Positions 22,615 to 35,135 of a DNA stretch of 64,000 bases are shown here, piece after piece. The notes beneath the pieces are model-generated. The model saw only the letters and a list, made by a program, of their open reading frames with translations. It made no database searches and was not told the DNA's origin. The number at the start of each line of letters is the position of its first letter. The first letter of the stretch is position 1. The DNA comes from Oreohelix idahoensis (taxonomy: Eukaryota; Mollusca; Gastropoda; Stylommatophora; Oreohelicidae): the NCBI GenBank assembly GCA_024509875.1, contig JAMPIV010019863.1:558001-622000 (forward strand). The letters are read 5' to 3'. The position numbers were made by a program, and so were the translations under genes.

Positions 22615-22915
22615 GTACGGCAATGAAAGAGCTGATAGACTAGCTTCAAGAGCACCTATAGTAGATGAACTGGATAAGGACAAGGGAGAGATACTGAGGA
22701 CAACTAATAATCGCCTATTAGAGAATGACACTGCAATTGAAGAATCATCAAGGCTAAGGTTGCTGGAGTTTGGCATTAGGCGTAAGACTGGCAGGGATGA
22801 ACGTATGAAAGGATGCATCTGATGTATATACAACAGTGCACGGGGACACAGCATTGAGTACCACTGATTCAGGCTAATCTGTAAGAGGCTTGCTTGGTAT
22901 AAACAAAATTGCAAT
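22610..22915 (+). pseudogene. LINE family A copy 1, RNase H C-terminus right of the LTR-element insertion
   Basis: Immediately after the right LTR the RNase H reading frame resumes with GNERADRLASRAPIVDELDKDKGEI, holding the last catalytic Asp of the domain. It is followed by LRLLEFGIRRKTGRDERMKGCI. This matches the copy at about 34690-34912 closely. The 3' end of the LINE is blurred beyond about 22900. Confidence 0.85.
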
Positions 22916-23054
22916 ACCAGAACACTAGATGAGGTTAAGAAATATAATGAAAAAGTTCATGCCAGTATCAGTCTGTTTTAAACCTTTCATGCTGCTTTAG
23001 GAGCAGAGGACCACTAACAACACCACAGCTGGCCTCCTTACAGAAAGCCTGTGC

Positions 23055-23161
23055 CAAAGCACTCACATGTTCTTCACATACTCTTCACATGTTGTTCACA
23101 TGTTCTTCACATGATCTTCACATGTTGTTCACATGTTGTTCACATGTTGTTCACATGTTCT
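23055..23161. repeat. About 12-bp tandem repeat (TTCACATGTTGT-like)
   Basis: TTCACATGTTGT/TTCACATGTTCT repeated about nine times with minor variants. Confidence 0.9.
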
Positions 23162-23454
23162 ATAGTGGTAGTCTCTAGCCCCTATACACAGAACTCCTTA
23201 GATGTCTTGTCTGACATACTCTACTGTGGATTACTGAAGACAAGAAACAGCTTACACTAGTATCAGGGTTTTCTGTATATAAGAGCCAACCACATCATAT
23301 ACACATCCTGCAGTAACGATCACATTAGAGATATGTCCTAAAATAAGCACCAACATAAGCAATGACACATCCTACATTTACCAAATGGTCAGAGACGAAC
23401 CCAACCATAACATACCAAATCACAGATGTCCTTATTTTCATTGTGGTTCAAAGC

Positions 23455-23535
23455 TGATATGACATACCAAGCAAACCCATAAGTGCTCAGTCTCCCTCAG
23501 CAAGTGCTGAAGGGTATGAATGCTGACTGATCCTG
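23455..23535 (-). mobile_element. Inverted fragment of LINE family A 3' end
   Basis: Read on the minus strand, GCATTCATACCCTTCAGCAC and CTGAGGGAGACTGAGCAC match the 3' end of the family A copy at 34930-34990. It lies near copy 1 in opposite orientation, so it is a separate insertion or an inverted part of it. Confidence 0.6.
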
Positions 23536-23639
23536 TTGTGCACTGGTTGTATACACACCCAACCCATCCTCTTATATGTAGATCTCTGTCAATTTTACAT
23601 CTGATGCCAAATTTCAACCCTCTGAGTCATGCTAAATCG

Positions 23640-23945
23640 TTGATTGTCATGTCCTACAACCCTTAACCAAATCAGACATGACCTATAAATACAACCAAAT
23701 CACAGCCATGTCCTACAATCACCAACCAAATCACAGCCATGTCCTCCAGTCATGAACCCAATCATAAAATGTCCAATTAAAACCAACCAAATCACAGACA
23801 AGCAACCAAATCATAAATATCCTATAATCACCAACCGTAGCATAGACATGCCCCACAATCACCAACCCAATCATAGAAATGTCTTAAAATCACCAAACAA
23901 ATCACACACATGTCCTATAATCACCAACCACATATTAAATTAATA
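23640..23945. repeat. Imperfect about 33-bp tandem repeat
   Basis: Variants of CCAACCAAATCACAGCCATG followed by TCCTACAATCA recur about nine times; units are diverged. Confidence 0.8.
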
Positions 23946-25200
23946 GACACAGGAGTGAGGACAGAACTAGACCAATTATCTAAAGATTTCAGTACTTGTC
24001 CACAATAATAACAACTGAATAAACATCTGGGGTGCATTGAACATAATCTATTTGAGAGGTCTCTGACAGGAGTGCTCAATGTCTAGTCAAAGATGCATAT
24101 TGCATGAGAACTAGGAATGCCAGGTGGCAAATGAAAATAAAAGATAGCATTCACTAGAAAATGCATTCCTTTCTGTACGATTTTTTGCTAAACCAGGACC
24201 TGGTTTAATTCACAAACTTCAAATAAGAAGGCTTAAAAAATACTTAACCTAAATAATATTCCCCACACTATTCCTCAAATAAAACCCGGTGCTCACTTCC
24301 TGCTCTGTATTGTGCTGTAAACAATGAAATTGACGGTACCTTGGTTATCTGAGACATTTTTTAATGATAAAATGCATCAAACCATACACAAAATTTCTTT
24401 TTACAACCCATACACAAAATAGAGGGAGTGGGTACATCTATCTTAGGCAGTTGCATAACTGAAACTGTGGTAGGGCAGTGACATGTTTGCGACTTTACTA
24501 TACAACATAAGATATAAATTGTTGGTACTCACTTTGACTAGTGTCCAGTGCCCAGCTAAAATGCCAGTCCACTATTATGTTCGCCAGCTCACTGTACTCA
24601 AACTTGCATAGTTTGTCTGCTAGCTCCGTTCTTCTAATCGTCTGTTTTTCCCTTCCCTCCTTTGATCATGACCTGGGCGCTATCCTTATCCCCCTAGCTG
24701 CGATTCCAACGAGCTCAACAGGGATTGTACGGCTAGCCCACATGCGGCATCGACCCGGAGAAAGACGAGGGGGATTCATTCAGCATGCACACTATTGGGC
24801 GTCAATTGCCCTGGCTCAGCTAGCACCCTTTACAGCGATACGAACTTGGCAATGTATGTCAATACAAGCAGGCTAATGTTCAGTTGCTTGATTACATGTG
24901 TCAAAATTTTCTTAGTTAAAATTAAAAATTGGCATACTGACAAGCAAGCAAAGTCAGTAAACATTTTTTGATCCAAAACAATAATATCATTTCAGTTTAT
25001 TATTTTTGTAAACAGTGATTGGATGAACTCAAGAAGCATTAAATAACAGTTCTGAACAGTGCAAGTAGCTGATATAAAAGTGGAATATAATATGGAAGAT
25101 GCTGTCACGTCTCATAAATCGACGACACGAGCATCTATCGTCTCTCTGGCTGTTGACGTGTGGCAGACGAGAAAACGAAGAAATAAATAAAATGAGTACG
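23946..25200. other. No recognisable feature
   Basis: Includes an open frame at 24541-24876 (111 codons) with no recognisable domain, and otherwise AT-rich DNA. Confidence 0.45.
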
Positions 25201-26681
25201 GCTGCTACCAAGGTTGCCACTCAAGTTCTAGAGATAAACCCAGATTTTTTTATTTTTTTTTAAACCCACAAATACCCAGATTATTTTATGCCTCAAATAC
25301 ACGGGATAGACGATGCTTACACAATCTTTTAGTGCAACTTTAGCACAAATAAGCTGTGTGCTACCAATTTTTATTTATTTCTTCATTTTTATTTGATTTT
25401 TTATTACCAAAAATTCACAATTATATACAAATGATTTTATTAACACCCCAATATATGAACTCTTGCAAATGAGATATTTTAACAGTAACATACTTACAGT
25501 GGTTACATTAACAAAATGTTCATCAAATCAAATATAAAATGTTAGTTGTAACTTGTTACTGTTGAAAATTGTCACTTGTCAGCGTCTCGGCATCCATGTC
25601 AACACCTTCTTCGTCAAGATCATATGCATGAATTGACAACGTGGAATCTTGGTTGTGGAGTTCCAAAATCTTTGCATATCTCTGCCGACAACGTCCTTCA
25701 CGCAAATCTTCAACCACACTTATGACAAACTCCAACTTTGGCAACTGCTTGCTTGGCTAGTATTCGATTTGAAACTGTTTCACACTGACATTTTTTGAGC
25801 AATTGTGCTGTCTGGAAACATCTGCTTGCAACATTCAATCAAATGATCAGCTTGCGAAAACGGAGTATTATGTTTTGCCATGAAAGCCGACAACAGTATC
25901 TCCGCTTTAGCAATTTTGTCTTGGAGACAGAGCTCTTTTGGTTTGATGAAAATGTTTTTAATTTTCAGAGGTTTACTTTTGGCTTCGAAGTGCTTCTGTG
26001 TGCTTTTATGTGTCAATAAAAGTGTTTTTTTGGGGGCATTAGTTAATGTACAGGAACAGACCGTACAAATCGCAGCATAGCGATTGCCAGAGTCTGGCTT
26101 TATCTAATCCTTCAGTTCACTGTCTGTTAGCTATTCCTCCCAAAAAGCCTGCTGATACCATGGCTTCACTTTTTTACGCGGTGGAGTGTGTGTCGTCATG
26201 CTGCTACAACTACCTAGCGTACATTCATCATCGCTCATTTTGCAATCTTATAACAAAAAAAAAAACAAAAAAAAAAATATGCTGTTTATCTGCTTAAGTC
26301 TAAAATTTAAAAAGAATACTTTAAAACACATCGCAAAAATGACTGAGTATTGTAGATGACAGCCATTAACAGAATAACAGGAAACAGATAGTTGATGTAA
26401 ACGAGTAAAAAAAAAACAACGTCATTGATGTGGTTAAAAACAAGAATTAAATTTAAGTGGAATAAAAAATATATATCACATAATTTTTCACAATTAATTA
26501 TAATATAAATATAATGTATAATGTTCAGTGCACAAAATATACATACATTGTAAATGCCAATTGTCAAATATACCCAGACTAATGCAGATTTGGAAAACAA
26601 ATACCCAGATACCCAGACGGAAGCCAAAAAAACCCAGATCTAGTAAAAAAAATACCCAGCTGTGGCAACACTGGCTGCTAC
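25201..26681 (-). mobile_element. hAT-family DNA transposon, non-autonomous, with perfect 8-bp target duplication
   Basis: The element spans 25209-26673. The left end CAAGGTTGCCAC and the inverted right end CAGTGTTGCCAC form short terminal inverted repeats of hAT type. GCTGCTAC (25201-25208) is repeated exactly at 26674-26681, the 8-bp duplication expected of hAT transposases. ACCCAG motifs cluster just inside both ends (25235-25285; 26573-26660), resembling subterminal transposase-binding repeats. At 1465 bp it is too short for a full transposase and holds only the fragment at 25556-26106. Confidence 0.9.
25556..26106 (-). pseudogene. Zinc-finger transposase N-terminal remnant within the hAT element
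   Basis: A minus-strand frame open from about 26106 to 25780 carries a Cys2His2 (BED-like) finger: ICTVC as the Cys pair, then THKSTQKHF as the His pair. A conserved tail follows (LLSAFMAKHNTPFSQADHL) of the kind seen in hAT-related proteins with N-terminal zinc fingers. A stop at 25780 ends it, and a second short frame (25744-25556) follows after a few bases. The catalytic RNase H-like domain is absent, so it cannot encode an active transposase. The family name is inferred from pattern, supported by the element's ends. Confidence 0.7.
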
Positions 26682-27935
26682 TATTACTACTAATAATAAT
26701 AATGAGTCAGAGGTCAAGGTATTACCATTTCATTCAACCAATCAGAAGAGAGCTTCCAAGGGAGTTAACCAGTCAATTATTGCACGTTGGCAAAGCAATT
26801 GGAGTTTTTTGTCATAGGATGTCAGAAATCAAAGGATGCAGAATATGAATGAGGAAATTTAACGTAAATTGAAACAAAGAGGAATAAACACATTTTGTTT
26901 TTTTAAATTTGATAATGAGAAATATCCCGTTCAATCTCTGATTGGTTATAATTAGGATATATATTTGTTTTCAATTCCAAATAATAGGAATGACTGCCGA
27001 TACAGGAAAGTCTCATAACATCTGCTAAATCATTGTAAATAGGGCAAATGAATAAAACCAGTTTTACGTGTATGTAGATTTTAAAAAAACCAAAGAAACA
27101 AATACGAGATAAAACAAAAGAAAAAACTCTAAACAAAAATAATATTGAGGGGGAGGTGTGTAAAGGGGGAGGTGTTTTAGATATTTAATTTACTTTCAAT
27201 TGCCATAAGTCATATATACATTGTAAGAACATAATAAGACCTGTCTATTCTTAACACCTCTTCTATATTTATAGGTAAATTTGATGTCTGCAAATAATCT
27301 AATATTGGGATTCTCATTTATTCATACCTGTTACGTTTTATTAAGAAATGTTCTATATTATTGTCTTGAAGACATCCTGCACAGTAAGGTTTTTCTATTC
27401 TGAAATAGCCTTTCCCCAACTGCAATCTGAGAAGTTTCTTATTACTGGGAATTTTCAATTCCCTAGATGTCTGACATTTTCTTGTTGGAGAAAAATAAAT
27501 AAATATTTATTACATAATAATAATAATAAATTCTTTAAGCACCAAACACGGCGCATAAGGCAGAAACCAGTGCTCTCCAGGTTACATACCGTACAGATAA
27601 AGTTTCAACAACATCCAATATTTAATCTTAAAAAGACAGTAAAACTATCAATCACAAGAAGGAGAAGCACATGGCAACAACCGACTATCCCCTGCGGAAA
27701 ACTGTTTGAGGTCTCAGGAACCTTGAACTGACTACTGCCGTTGTTAGAGTCATTAATGTGGAAGTCTGCAGGTCAACGAGGAAGAAGAAGAAGAGCAATC
27801 AAAAGAAACAAATGACGCGAAGTTCATGATAAGAACCATTATAAAATACAACTAATAAGGAAAACAAAAGCAGAACAAACAGGGTTTTAAAAAACCAACA
27901 AGTAAAAATTGCCTTTATTATACAGTAAATTGTCA
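26682..27935. other. No recognisable feature
   Basis: AT-rich with several A-runs. A 127-codon frame at 27348-27731 has low-complexity composition and no domain. Confidence 0.5.
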
Positions 27936-27939
27936 GAAA

Positions 27940-28125
27940 AAAAAAAGGCAAAGTCTGCTGTTAAAACATCTACAATCAATTGTTAGTAATATTCTGCTAT
28001 TAAAAAAAAAAAAAAAAACAAAGTCTGCAGTTATAATCATATACAATCAATTGTAAATAATATTCTGCAATAAATAAACAAAGTCTGCTGTTAGAACCAT
28101 TTACAATCAATTGTAAATAAAGTCA
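27940..28125. repeat. About 58-bp tandem repeat with a central palindrome, copy at start of 2.5-kb unit A
   Basis: AAACAAAGTCTGCTGTTA followed by TTACAATCAATTGTAAATA recurs three times. The same unit, with the palindrome TTTACAATCGATTGTAAA, is found at 30437-30535 and 35030-35130. Confidence 0.85.
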
Positions 28126-29006
28126 CGGATTGCCTCCCCTTAGCTCTGCAGTTGTGGTCCACCAGTGGCCAAAACGCAAGAGAATCTAAAATGGGTCGTC
28201 AAAGGTGTTTACCTTCGCACAAGATCGCTCTTGGCAAAGTTGTACATAGAAGGGTAATGACGCTTCTATTTCAAGGGAGGTATCACAAGATATTTTCAGA
28301 AGTCAAGAACAATGCTGCGTAGGGCAGAGCAAATGTTAACTTATATCCGATCCGTCACCTTTTGTGAAGAATTAAGCAATGGTTTTAGCCCGTTCAAGCC
28401 CCCAGCTGGTCAAAATCCCGCGAAATTCTATTCTAAGAATTTGCTCTATATATGTAAATAAATGTCTAGATGTATATTTATAAAAGAGTCTTGATCATAC
28501 GTTTGCTTTCATGGGTATAATAATTGAATCAACTATGATTGTTATGTTTTAAAATAACATGTAACAAATTTAATAATCAATTAGTTTTAGCTGGTTCAAA
28601 TAGAGATGAAATGATGGTGAATTATAGATGAAAGTTTTATATTCATATAGACTGCATAGAGGAATGTTAATGTTCTTTGCTGTTGCCTTTTAGTAAGCAC
28701 TTAGCTTAGAATCGATGACTACTGCAACCGTGGTTTCGTCAGTTCTCCAATGAGGGCACTTCTGCACATACCTTGTCCAATTTAGACGGTTAGTGCTGAT
28801 TCCCTACTTTTATTGTACAACTTTCGTCTTTCAGCTTCGCATCACGAACAGTCTGGTAGCTTCGTTCCACGATATTTAGACAAAACAAAGATAACAAATG
28901 CCTCTGCTAAGTACACTTGTGGGCTGAAAATTAACAGGCGCATTGTCTTTCTGAACACCCACTAATATGAGCCTTTCTGAATAATTATATTCTTGAGTAT
29001 ACACCT

Positions 29007-29141
29007 AGACGACGGTGGACCCAGGACATCACAGAGAGTCTGAACTTGTCTTTGGCTGATGCAGGTCGACTTGCCCAGAATCGTGATGCGTTCAGAGCAG
29101 CTGTAATGGAGACAACGTTCTGGAAAGAATACGTCACATGA
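29007..29141 (+). pseudogene. LINE C-terminal fragment
   Basis: The frame RRWTQDITESLNLSLADA-GRLAQNRDAF matches the end of RTE/L1-like LINE proteins by pattern (R-R-W-x-D-I...A-Q-x-R-D-x-F/W). About 45 codons, then stop. It lies inside repeat unit A. Confidence 0.6.
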
Positions 29142-30436
29142 TGATACACAGCGTAACTCAGGGAAGATGATTAGAAATCACCAATATTCTTCTGGGTGTA
29201 AAACTGGGAAAATAGGGACTTGGACAGCGCTGGGCAATGTCGTGCCTAAATTACAATTAACAAGGTACATATACAGTATCTCACAAACTGATATGATACA
29301 CTTGAGGCCCATATGATGTTATCATCACTCATCACTGCTCCAGTAGGAGTCTGGGGTTGCTGCTTCTTTAGCGTTTCTGTGCGAATTAGCATAAAACAAA
29401 CACCAGCGCTTGCTGTAGTGGTTTATGAATACACTATTTTTATATGTTGAGGTTGCCAGCCTCATATATAACCACTTAGCAGGGAAAATATGTCAAATTC
29501 ACATCTGTAAAATAAATGTTTACAGTTACCCCAAAGTATCTTTTGGGAGACAATCTCTTTTCACAGTTTAGGATGGACACAGCACTTAGGATGCTATCAA
29601 ATCACTTGGTCTGGAAATTGTGTATACCTCTTATGACGGGTGATCTGATTCCTTAGGTCTCCAGTCTTTGTATTTAAAAAATGCGGGTTTACTTTTTTAA
29701 GTTTCAAAGTTGCCCAAATATTTCGATCTGTCACTTATAGTTTTGGAATCCTTTGTCCAATCCTTCTCTCTCTCTGACTCTGGTGAAAAGCTAGCTTGAC
29801 GTGGCGGTACAGTCTGACTTGTGACTCCGATTTGGCTAGATTATATTTCCAATTCTCAGTTCAAAATCCCATACTGTACTTCCGACGAATTTTCAATGAA
29901 GGTCAATGTCTATTCCGTCTCTCGAATCAAACCAATCGAAAGCTCTTTAGCACTGTCTTGGTTGAGGTGTTTAATTCATAATTTCTTCAGCGGGTTTAAA
30001 ATATTACATTTTGAAATTCCAACGCGTGACCTCTTTCTTTTTTCCTGTCTAGACGCTTTCTCACCAGTATTAGCTCCGCAGACAAATTATCTGTAATATT
30101 GATACCTTGATGGTCCAGCGGAAACGATTATCTAATTATCACACGTGTCTTTGCCAATCCCTCAGACGGCTTTCTTTTCATCGATCGTACGAGACCATAT
30201 TGTGTCCATAGAGATCGACTCCTTTCAAAAGTGGCTAGACGACATACGTGATAAATGTATCACCCGCTGACCTGTGTAATTAACCTGGTATTGTTACAGT
30301 TCACCTGGCGAAAAGTAAACAAGTCTAGGAGTGGTCACAGAAAAAAATGAATGAAGGTGCATAAAATATACCAAATAAAACGCGGATGAAGGAGTGAGAG
30401 AGGGGCTCAAAAGTACATGTACAAACATGTTGTCAG

Positions 30437-33019
30437 AAATAATACTCTGATATAAATAAACAAAGTCTGCTGTTATCCCAATTTACAATCGATTGTAAAT
30501 AATACTCTGATATAAATAAACAAATTCTGCTGTTATCGACACAGTTACCTTCGGCCACTTCCTAAACCTGGCAAAGACTCCACACTGCTCAACAGTGTCA
30601 CAGAATTGCCTCCCCTGCTTTGCAGTAGAGGTCCAAAAGTAGCTAAAACTCAAGAGTATCTAATATGGGTCTCCAAAGACGTCTACCTTCGCACAAGATT
30701 ATTCTTGGCAGAGTTGTAGATAGAAGGATAATGACGCTTCTATCTCAACGCAGTTTTCATAACATATTTCAGAAGTCAAGAACAATGATACGTTATGCAG
30801 GGCAATTGTTAACTTATATCTGATCCGTCGCCTTTTATGAAGAATGAAGCAATTATTAATTTCAGCTCGTTCAAGCCCCCCACCTGATTTACTCAGTGGA
30901 ATTCTTATTATGCTGGTATAGCTCTGTTTAGAGTGTATTTAGTAAATTGACGGAGACAAACATGCAGTACATCGAAAATGATTAAACCGACGTTAAATTT
31001 GTACATTTACAAATAACAGATTTAGTAATCAACTAAGTTTTAACTGTTTAAAAATTTGAATAATTTTTAATAGAACATACTCATCAACGTGCGATGGTAG
31101 TGTTTTATGAAAGAAAATCACTTGGCAGTTTTAGTTTTGACTTAGCTGCAAATGGTAGTTTCTGCTCCCGCTGAGTTTTTGGGTTCTGTGCAGATAGGTC
31201 ACTGGAGTTATCGCGTCTCTGGTCAAGAATAAATGCGCAGCACGTTCCAAGTAAAATCAGGGAGTAACTGCTAAGGTGTCCCGCGTCTCTAAGACCCTAT
31301 GATGATGGTGTCTAGTTTGACGTCAGTCCACTTCTACCCTCACTTTGTTCAAGCGGTTAGTACCCTCACTGGTACCAGCAACTAGTATGGTAAAAGAATA
31401 TAAACAAAACGCTTTCCTGAGTATTGCGTTTCCTGACACATACTTATGTGTTCCCATCGTCCTATTCCACCATCAAATCTACCTCAGAATTTACCCTCGA
31501 TGAGAAATAAGCTTAATTCCTCGAGAGAAAACTTTCTTTACATTTAAATTGAATAGCTTTATATTTACTTTACATTAAAACGAAAAGGTTAATAGTATAG
31601 ATAAATTATGTTTACATTTACATTGGTTGAAAAATGTTCACAATATAGATTGAATATGTTTTCAGTTACATCTACACTGGTTGAAAAGCTTGAAAACTAT
31701 CATTATTTTAAAGTGAATAGTTTATATAGACATTTACACTAGTTTGTACTTGTAAATATTATAATTAGAATGTTCATCATTTCTTTCCTCTTTTCCTCCC
31801 TGCCCCCATATGGGACTTGGGACTACTTATGCTTTTAGATTTCTTTAAGAAACCAGCAATAAAGCAGTCACCAGCCCTTGCAGTGGTGGTTAATGAAATC
31901 ACCATTCTATATGCTGAGGTTGCCAGCCTCAAATGACTTGGACATCCACTAGCAATTTTTACATATTAATATTCACATGTCAATTTATACATATTAGTTC
32001 ACATGTTAGTAATGAAAAATACAAAATGTAAAATGCCCAACGTATGCCAATCTTGGATCGCAGACTGTTTGCTCAAAGGAATAAAGGCACTTTAATAGGC
32101 CTCTTACACGTGTTCTTAGGGTTCGTTATGTCAACAATGAATTCTCACTTTGACTCTGTGCTTTAGATTCCTCAGATTCCCGGTGTCCTTGTTAAATAAT
32201 AGAGTTTATTCTGGGCTCTGAAGTCCTCAAAATTGCTCAAACAGTGGCCCAGTTCCGATATAAGAATCTTGATTCTAACTTCTGACAGTCTGGTGAACGT
32301 CTTGGCAAGCGATTATCACAGTGAACTAGACTTGAAAAAAGCCAGGTTATATTGCCTGTCTTCCCCCGCATTTGTTTGTTACGATGCTAAGCAGAGCGCC
32401 AATCGTTTCAAACATGCGGGTTTTTTGGGGTAATTTCAAAATTATTTCTGCCTGAAATAAAATGCGAGATGCAAAAGGTCTCCTCTCCCATATATGGAAG
32501 TGACACGTCCATGCACTCTCTCAGCAATGTGTGTTAGATGTAACATCTTACTTTCCCATAAAGTAATCTGTTCGTGAAAGTCGGACAGGAAACGATTATG
32601 TCATTCATGTCTGTCCATAAGGTGTCTCACCATAGTGGCTATCAAACTTTCAGCGTATTACCATCTTGGTGAAGAACGCACCCTGGCCTTATGAGCGATT
32701 AAGCAAATACGCTGGGCGATTTTATTGATACTCTGTAGTCTGATGTCAGTCACACCCGAGATTAACCAACATGGTTGTCGGTTAATATTGCATCACCTTT
32801 CTACTCTCTCAGCAGGGATGGTCAGGTAAACAGACAAGACGAATTATCGCTGAGAGAAGTGTAAGAATGTTTGTAAATACCAAATATCTGCTTGATACGA
32901 GCAGAAAGAAATGTTTCGACCCGGAAATTCCAGATAATCAGTATATACAACAATTGAAAACGAGTACTGCCGTAGTGGAGAAGAGATCAAGTAGAGGTCG
33001 CCCCAATTCATCCTGTGAC
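30437..33019 (+). repeat. Unrecognised 2.5-kb repeat, unit B
   Basis: Begins with the palindromic tandem repeat (two copies, 30437-30535). 30597-30915 aligns with 28122-28440 (for example ACCTTCGCACAAGAT and AATGACGCTTCTATCTCAA), and 31800-31940 with 29310-29472, both in the same order as unit A. Divergence is roughly 15-25 percent by eye. The right end is interrupted by LINE family A copy 2. Confidence 0.65.
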
Positions 33020-33039
33020 AAACATCTATCGAATTATCA

Positions 33040-34119
33040 CACTACAGAATGTATATGGTAAATTACTTGAGAAGATAGTTGCAAGACAAGTAATGAGCCA
33101 CCTCGAAAAAACACATCCTTCCTGATACCTTGAGTAGCTATAGGCCTATGACAACAACATGGGGTAACGCTGGAACGCTTGCGTACGATGTGTATGAGGG
33201 ATTCCAGGGTAAAAGAGAAACGGTGGCTGTCGCAGTTGACCTATATGATGCTTATAACAGTGTGAACTTAGCCACCCTAATAGACTGTATCATGGCATGT
33301 GGTTTAAACCCTTGGATAACAAGGTGGAAAGCAGCTGCCTTAATGGAGAGATCAGTTGCATTTCACTTGGGAACGTGGACATCAGAACCAATGCGCATTT
33401 GCTCGGGACTACCCCAGGGTTCTCCGCTATCACCAGTGCTGTTTAACATCAACACAGCAAAAGTAGCAACCTTTTAACCAGCAGAACTGGGACGAACATT
33501 AACTTTTGCAGATGACATTCTAATGTACAGAACTGGCTCAGATAGACAGGAAATGGCCCAAGGCATACAAGAGACACTGCAGGCGGTTTCTAAATGATGT
33601 GAGGAAAACGAATCAAAGGTCAATTCCAACAAGGCCTGTGTGATGTGGTGCTCTTTGAACAACTCCATAGTGAAAGCAGACCTTCCAGGCATCACTTTCA
33701 ATGGGCAGAACATTGAAAGGCAAGACAGGCTGAAGTATCTGGGAGTAACGTTTAATCGTGGGCTACCATTCAAGTATCATGTCGAACTGATCATACAGAA
33801 GTGCAAGCGAGGACTGGCAGCCTTAAAAACAATGGCTGCTGCGCGCTTGGAACAGAGACAATTGTTTCTCCTGTATCATCAGCTCGTGATTTCAGTAATC
33901 GAGTACGGGTTAGGAATACTCACGCTGTCAGTGTCACGATGTAAACGACTTGAACGTATTCAGAATGAAGGGATGCGACTAGTTTTGGGCTGTACGCGTA
34001 ATACCCCCATTGTGACAATAAGATACATGCTCCGATTGCTGTCGATTAGATCCAGATCTGCGATGACCCAGCCAAAAGCATGTATGGGGGTAACCTCCGA
34101 TAAGACACACCCGACATGA
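33040..34119 (+). pseudogene. Reverse transcriptase domain of LINE family A copy 2
   Basis: RNA-dependent DNA polymerase of a target-primed retrotransposon. The frame 33130-33477 carries AVAVDLYDAYNSVN (block A, catalytic Asp) and ICSGLPQGSPLSPVLFN (block B). After a stop at 33475-33477 the same frame carries LTFADDILMYRTG (the catalytic A-D-D). A stop near 33596 is followed by the frame ending at 34119, with DRLKYLGVTF and the thumb region. Stops interrupt the protein at least three times. Confidence 0.85.
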
Positions 34120-34199
34120 GAATGTAGCTGACATCAAAGGAGCAAGAATCACGAGGGGGATGTCATTGGATGGCACAGGCAGAGGCTACGATTGGTTAG

Positions 34200-34912
34200 G
34201 TGACCACGGTTGAAAATGTATCCAAAGGGGAAGGGTGGAGTAAGTCAGGGGAGAACTGGATAAACTACCAGCAGGTCATCATTAGCCATGGCAGAGAGTG
34301 CAGATCTTGGGACAATGGAAAAGCAGAGTTGGAGGGTAATCAGCTGATAAGTGATCATGCTGGGGATAATGACGCCATTGTGTACACTGATGGGTCTGTT
34401 GTGCGTGGTAAGAAATCAGGATGGGGCTTCTCTGCTAGAATAAAATGCAGGGTCGTCGCTGAACAGAGTGGAGCCTACATGACACCAACCTCCAGCATGA
34501 TAATGTAGGTAGAGACAGTTACTGCAGCACTGACGTGGCTATCTGAAACTCCATCAACCAGGGCAGTTATATTGTCAGACTCTCTTTGGAAAGTTTAGAA
34601 CGGATGGCTGCGGCAGAAATGAAAAACGTCAATAGAATCATCAAGTTTTGAAGAACTGGCGTGGATCTACTGTCCTGGTCTTGCAGGGTACGTGGCGATG
34701 AGAGAGCTGACAGACTGGCCTCGAGATCATCCATAGTGGGGACACTGGACATGGATAAGGGAGAGATACTAAGGGCTATTAATGATCACCTGCTGGATAA
34801 TGACACTGCAATAGATGAATCAGCAAGGCTGCTGCTGTTGGAGTTTGGCATCAAACGTGGGACTAGCAGAAATGGACGTGAGAGAGGATGCATCCGTCGT
34901 ATGTACAACTAG
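34200..34912 (+). pseudogene. RNase H domain of LINE family A copy 2
   Basis: IVYTDGSVVRGKKSGWGFSA (first catalytic Asp retained), then TSSMIM followed by a stop at 34506-34508. In another frame from 34661 comes GDERADRLASRSSIVGTLDM with the last catalytic Asp, and LLLLEFGIKRGTSRN. It aligns with copy 1 on both sides of the LTR insertion (13505-14021 and 22610-22915) and serves as the empty-site reference for that insertion. Confidence 0.85.
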
Positions 34913-35026
34913 CGTGCTACAATTAGCATTCATACCCTTCGACATTTGCTGAGGGAGACTGAGCACCTATGGGTTTGCCCGAAGTGCAATGAGGTCGATT
35001 CTGATTAACAATAACAACAACAACAA

Positions 35027-35135
35027 AATGCTGTTATAACCATTTACAATCGATTGTAAATAATATTCTGATATCAATAAACAACGTCTCCTGTTATAAC
35101 CATTTACAATCGATTGTAAATAATACTCTTATATT
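35027..35135. repeat. Palindromic 58-bp tandem repeat, start of unit C
   Basis: Two copies of CTGTTATAACCATTTACAATCG-type sequence, each centred on the palindrome TTTACAATCGATTGTAAA (35040-35057 and 35100-35117). Confidence 0.85.

Larger units (their letters stand above)
27940..30436 (+). repeat. Unrecognised 2.5-kb repeat, unit A
   Basis: Collinear blocks shared with unit B: the palindromic tandem repeat (27940), a block starting GAATT/GATTGCCTCCCC (about 28130), and a block ending GGTTGCCAGCCTC (about 29450-29472). Parts near 29600-30430 are also found inverted at 37360-38230. No gene was found in the unit; it could be a large non-autonomous transposon or complex satellite. Confidence 0.65.
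33020..35026 (+). mobile_element. LINE family A copy 2 (RT, RNase H, 3' zinc motif, A/C-rich tail)
   Basis: A 5'-truncated non-LTR retrotransposon beginning in the RT fingers and ending in a tail of ACAACAACAACAAAA at 35010-35026. Removing it makes the spacing between palindromic repeats B and C about 2.5 kb, the same as A to B, which supports insertion into the repeat. Numerous stops and shifts show it is inactive. The left boundary is approximate. Confidence 0.8.

Noticed and set aside
22397..22822. 141-codon ORF as a gene
   Set aside because: It runs from LTR sequence across the insertion junction into the LINE RNase H, so it is a chimera of unrelated DNA.
24541..24876. 111-codon ORF as host gene
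   Set aside because: No domain, biased to Ser/Leu/Ala without recognisable pattern, no splice or promoter context.
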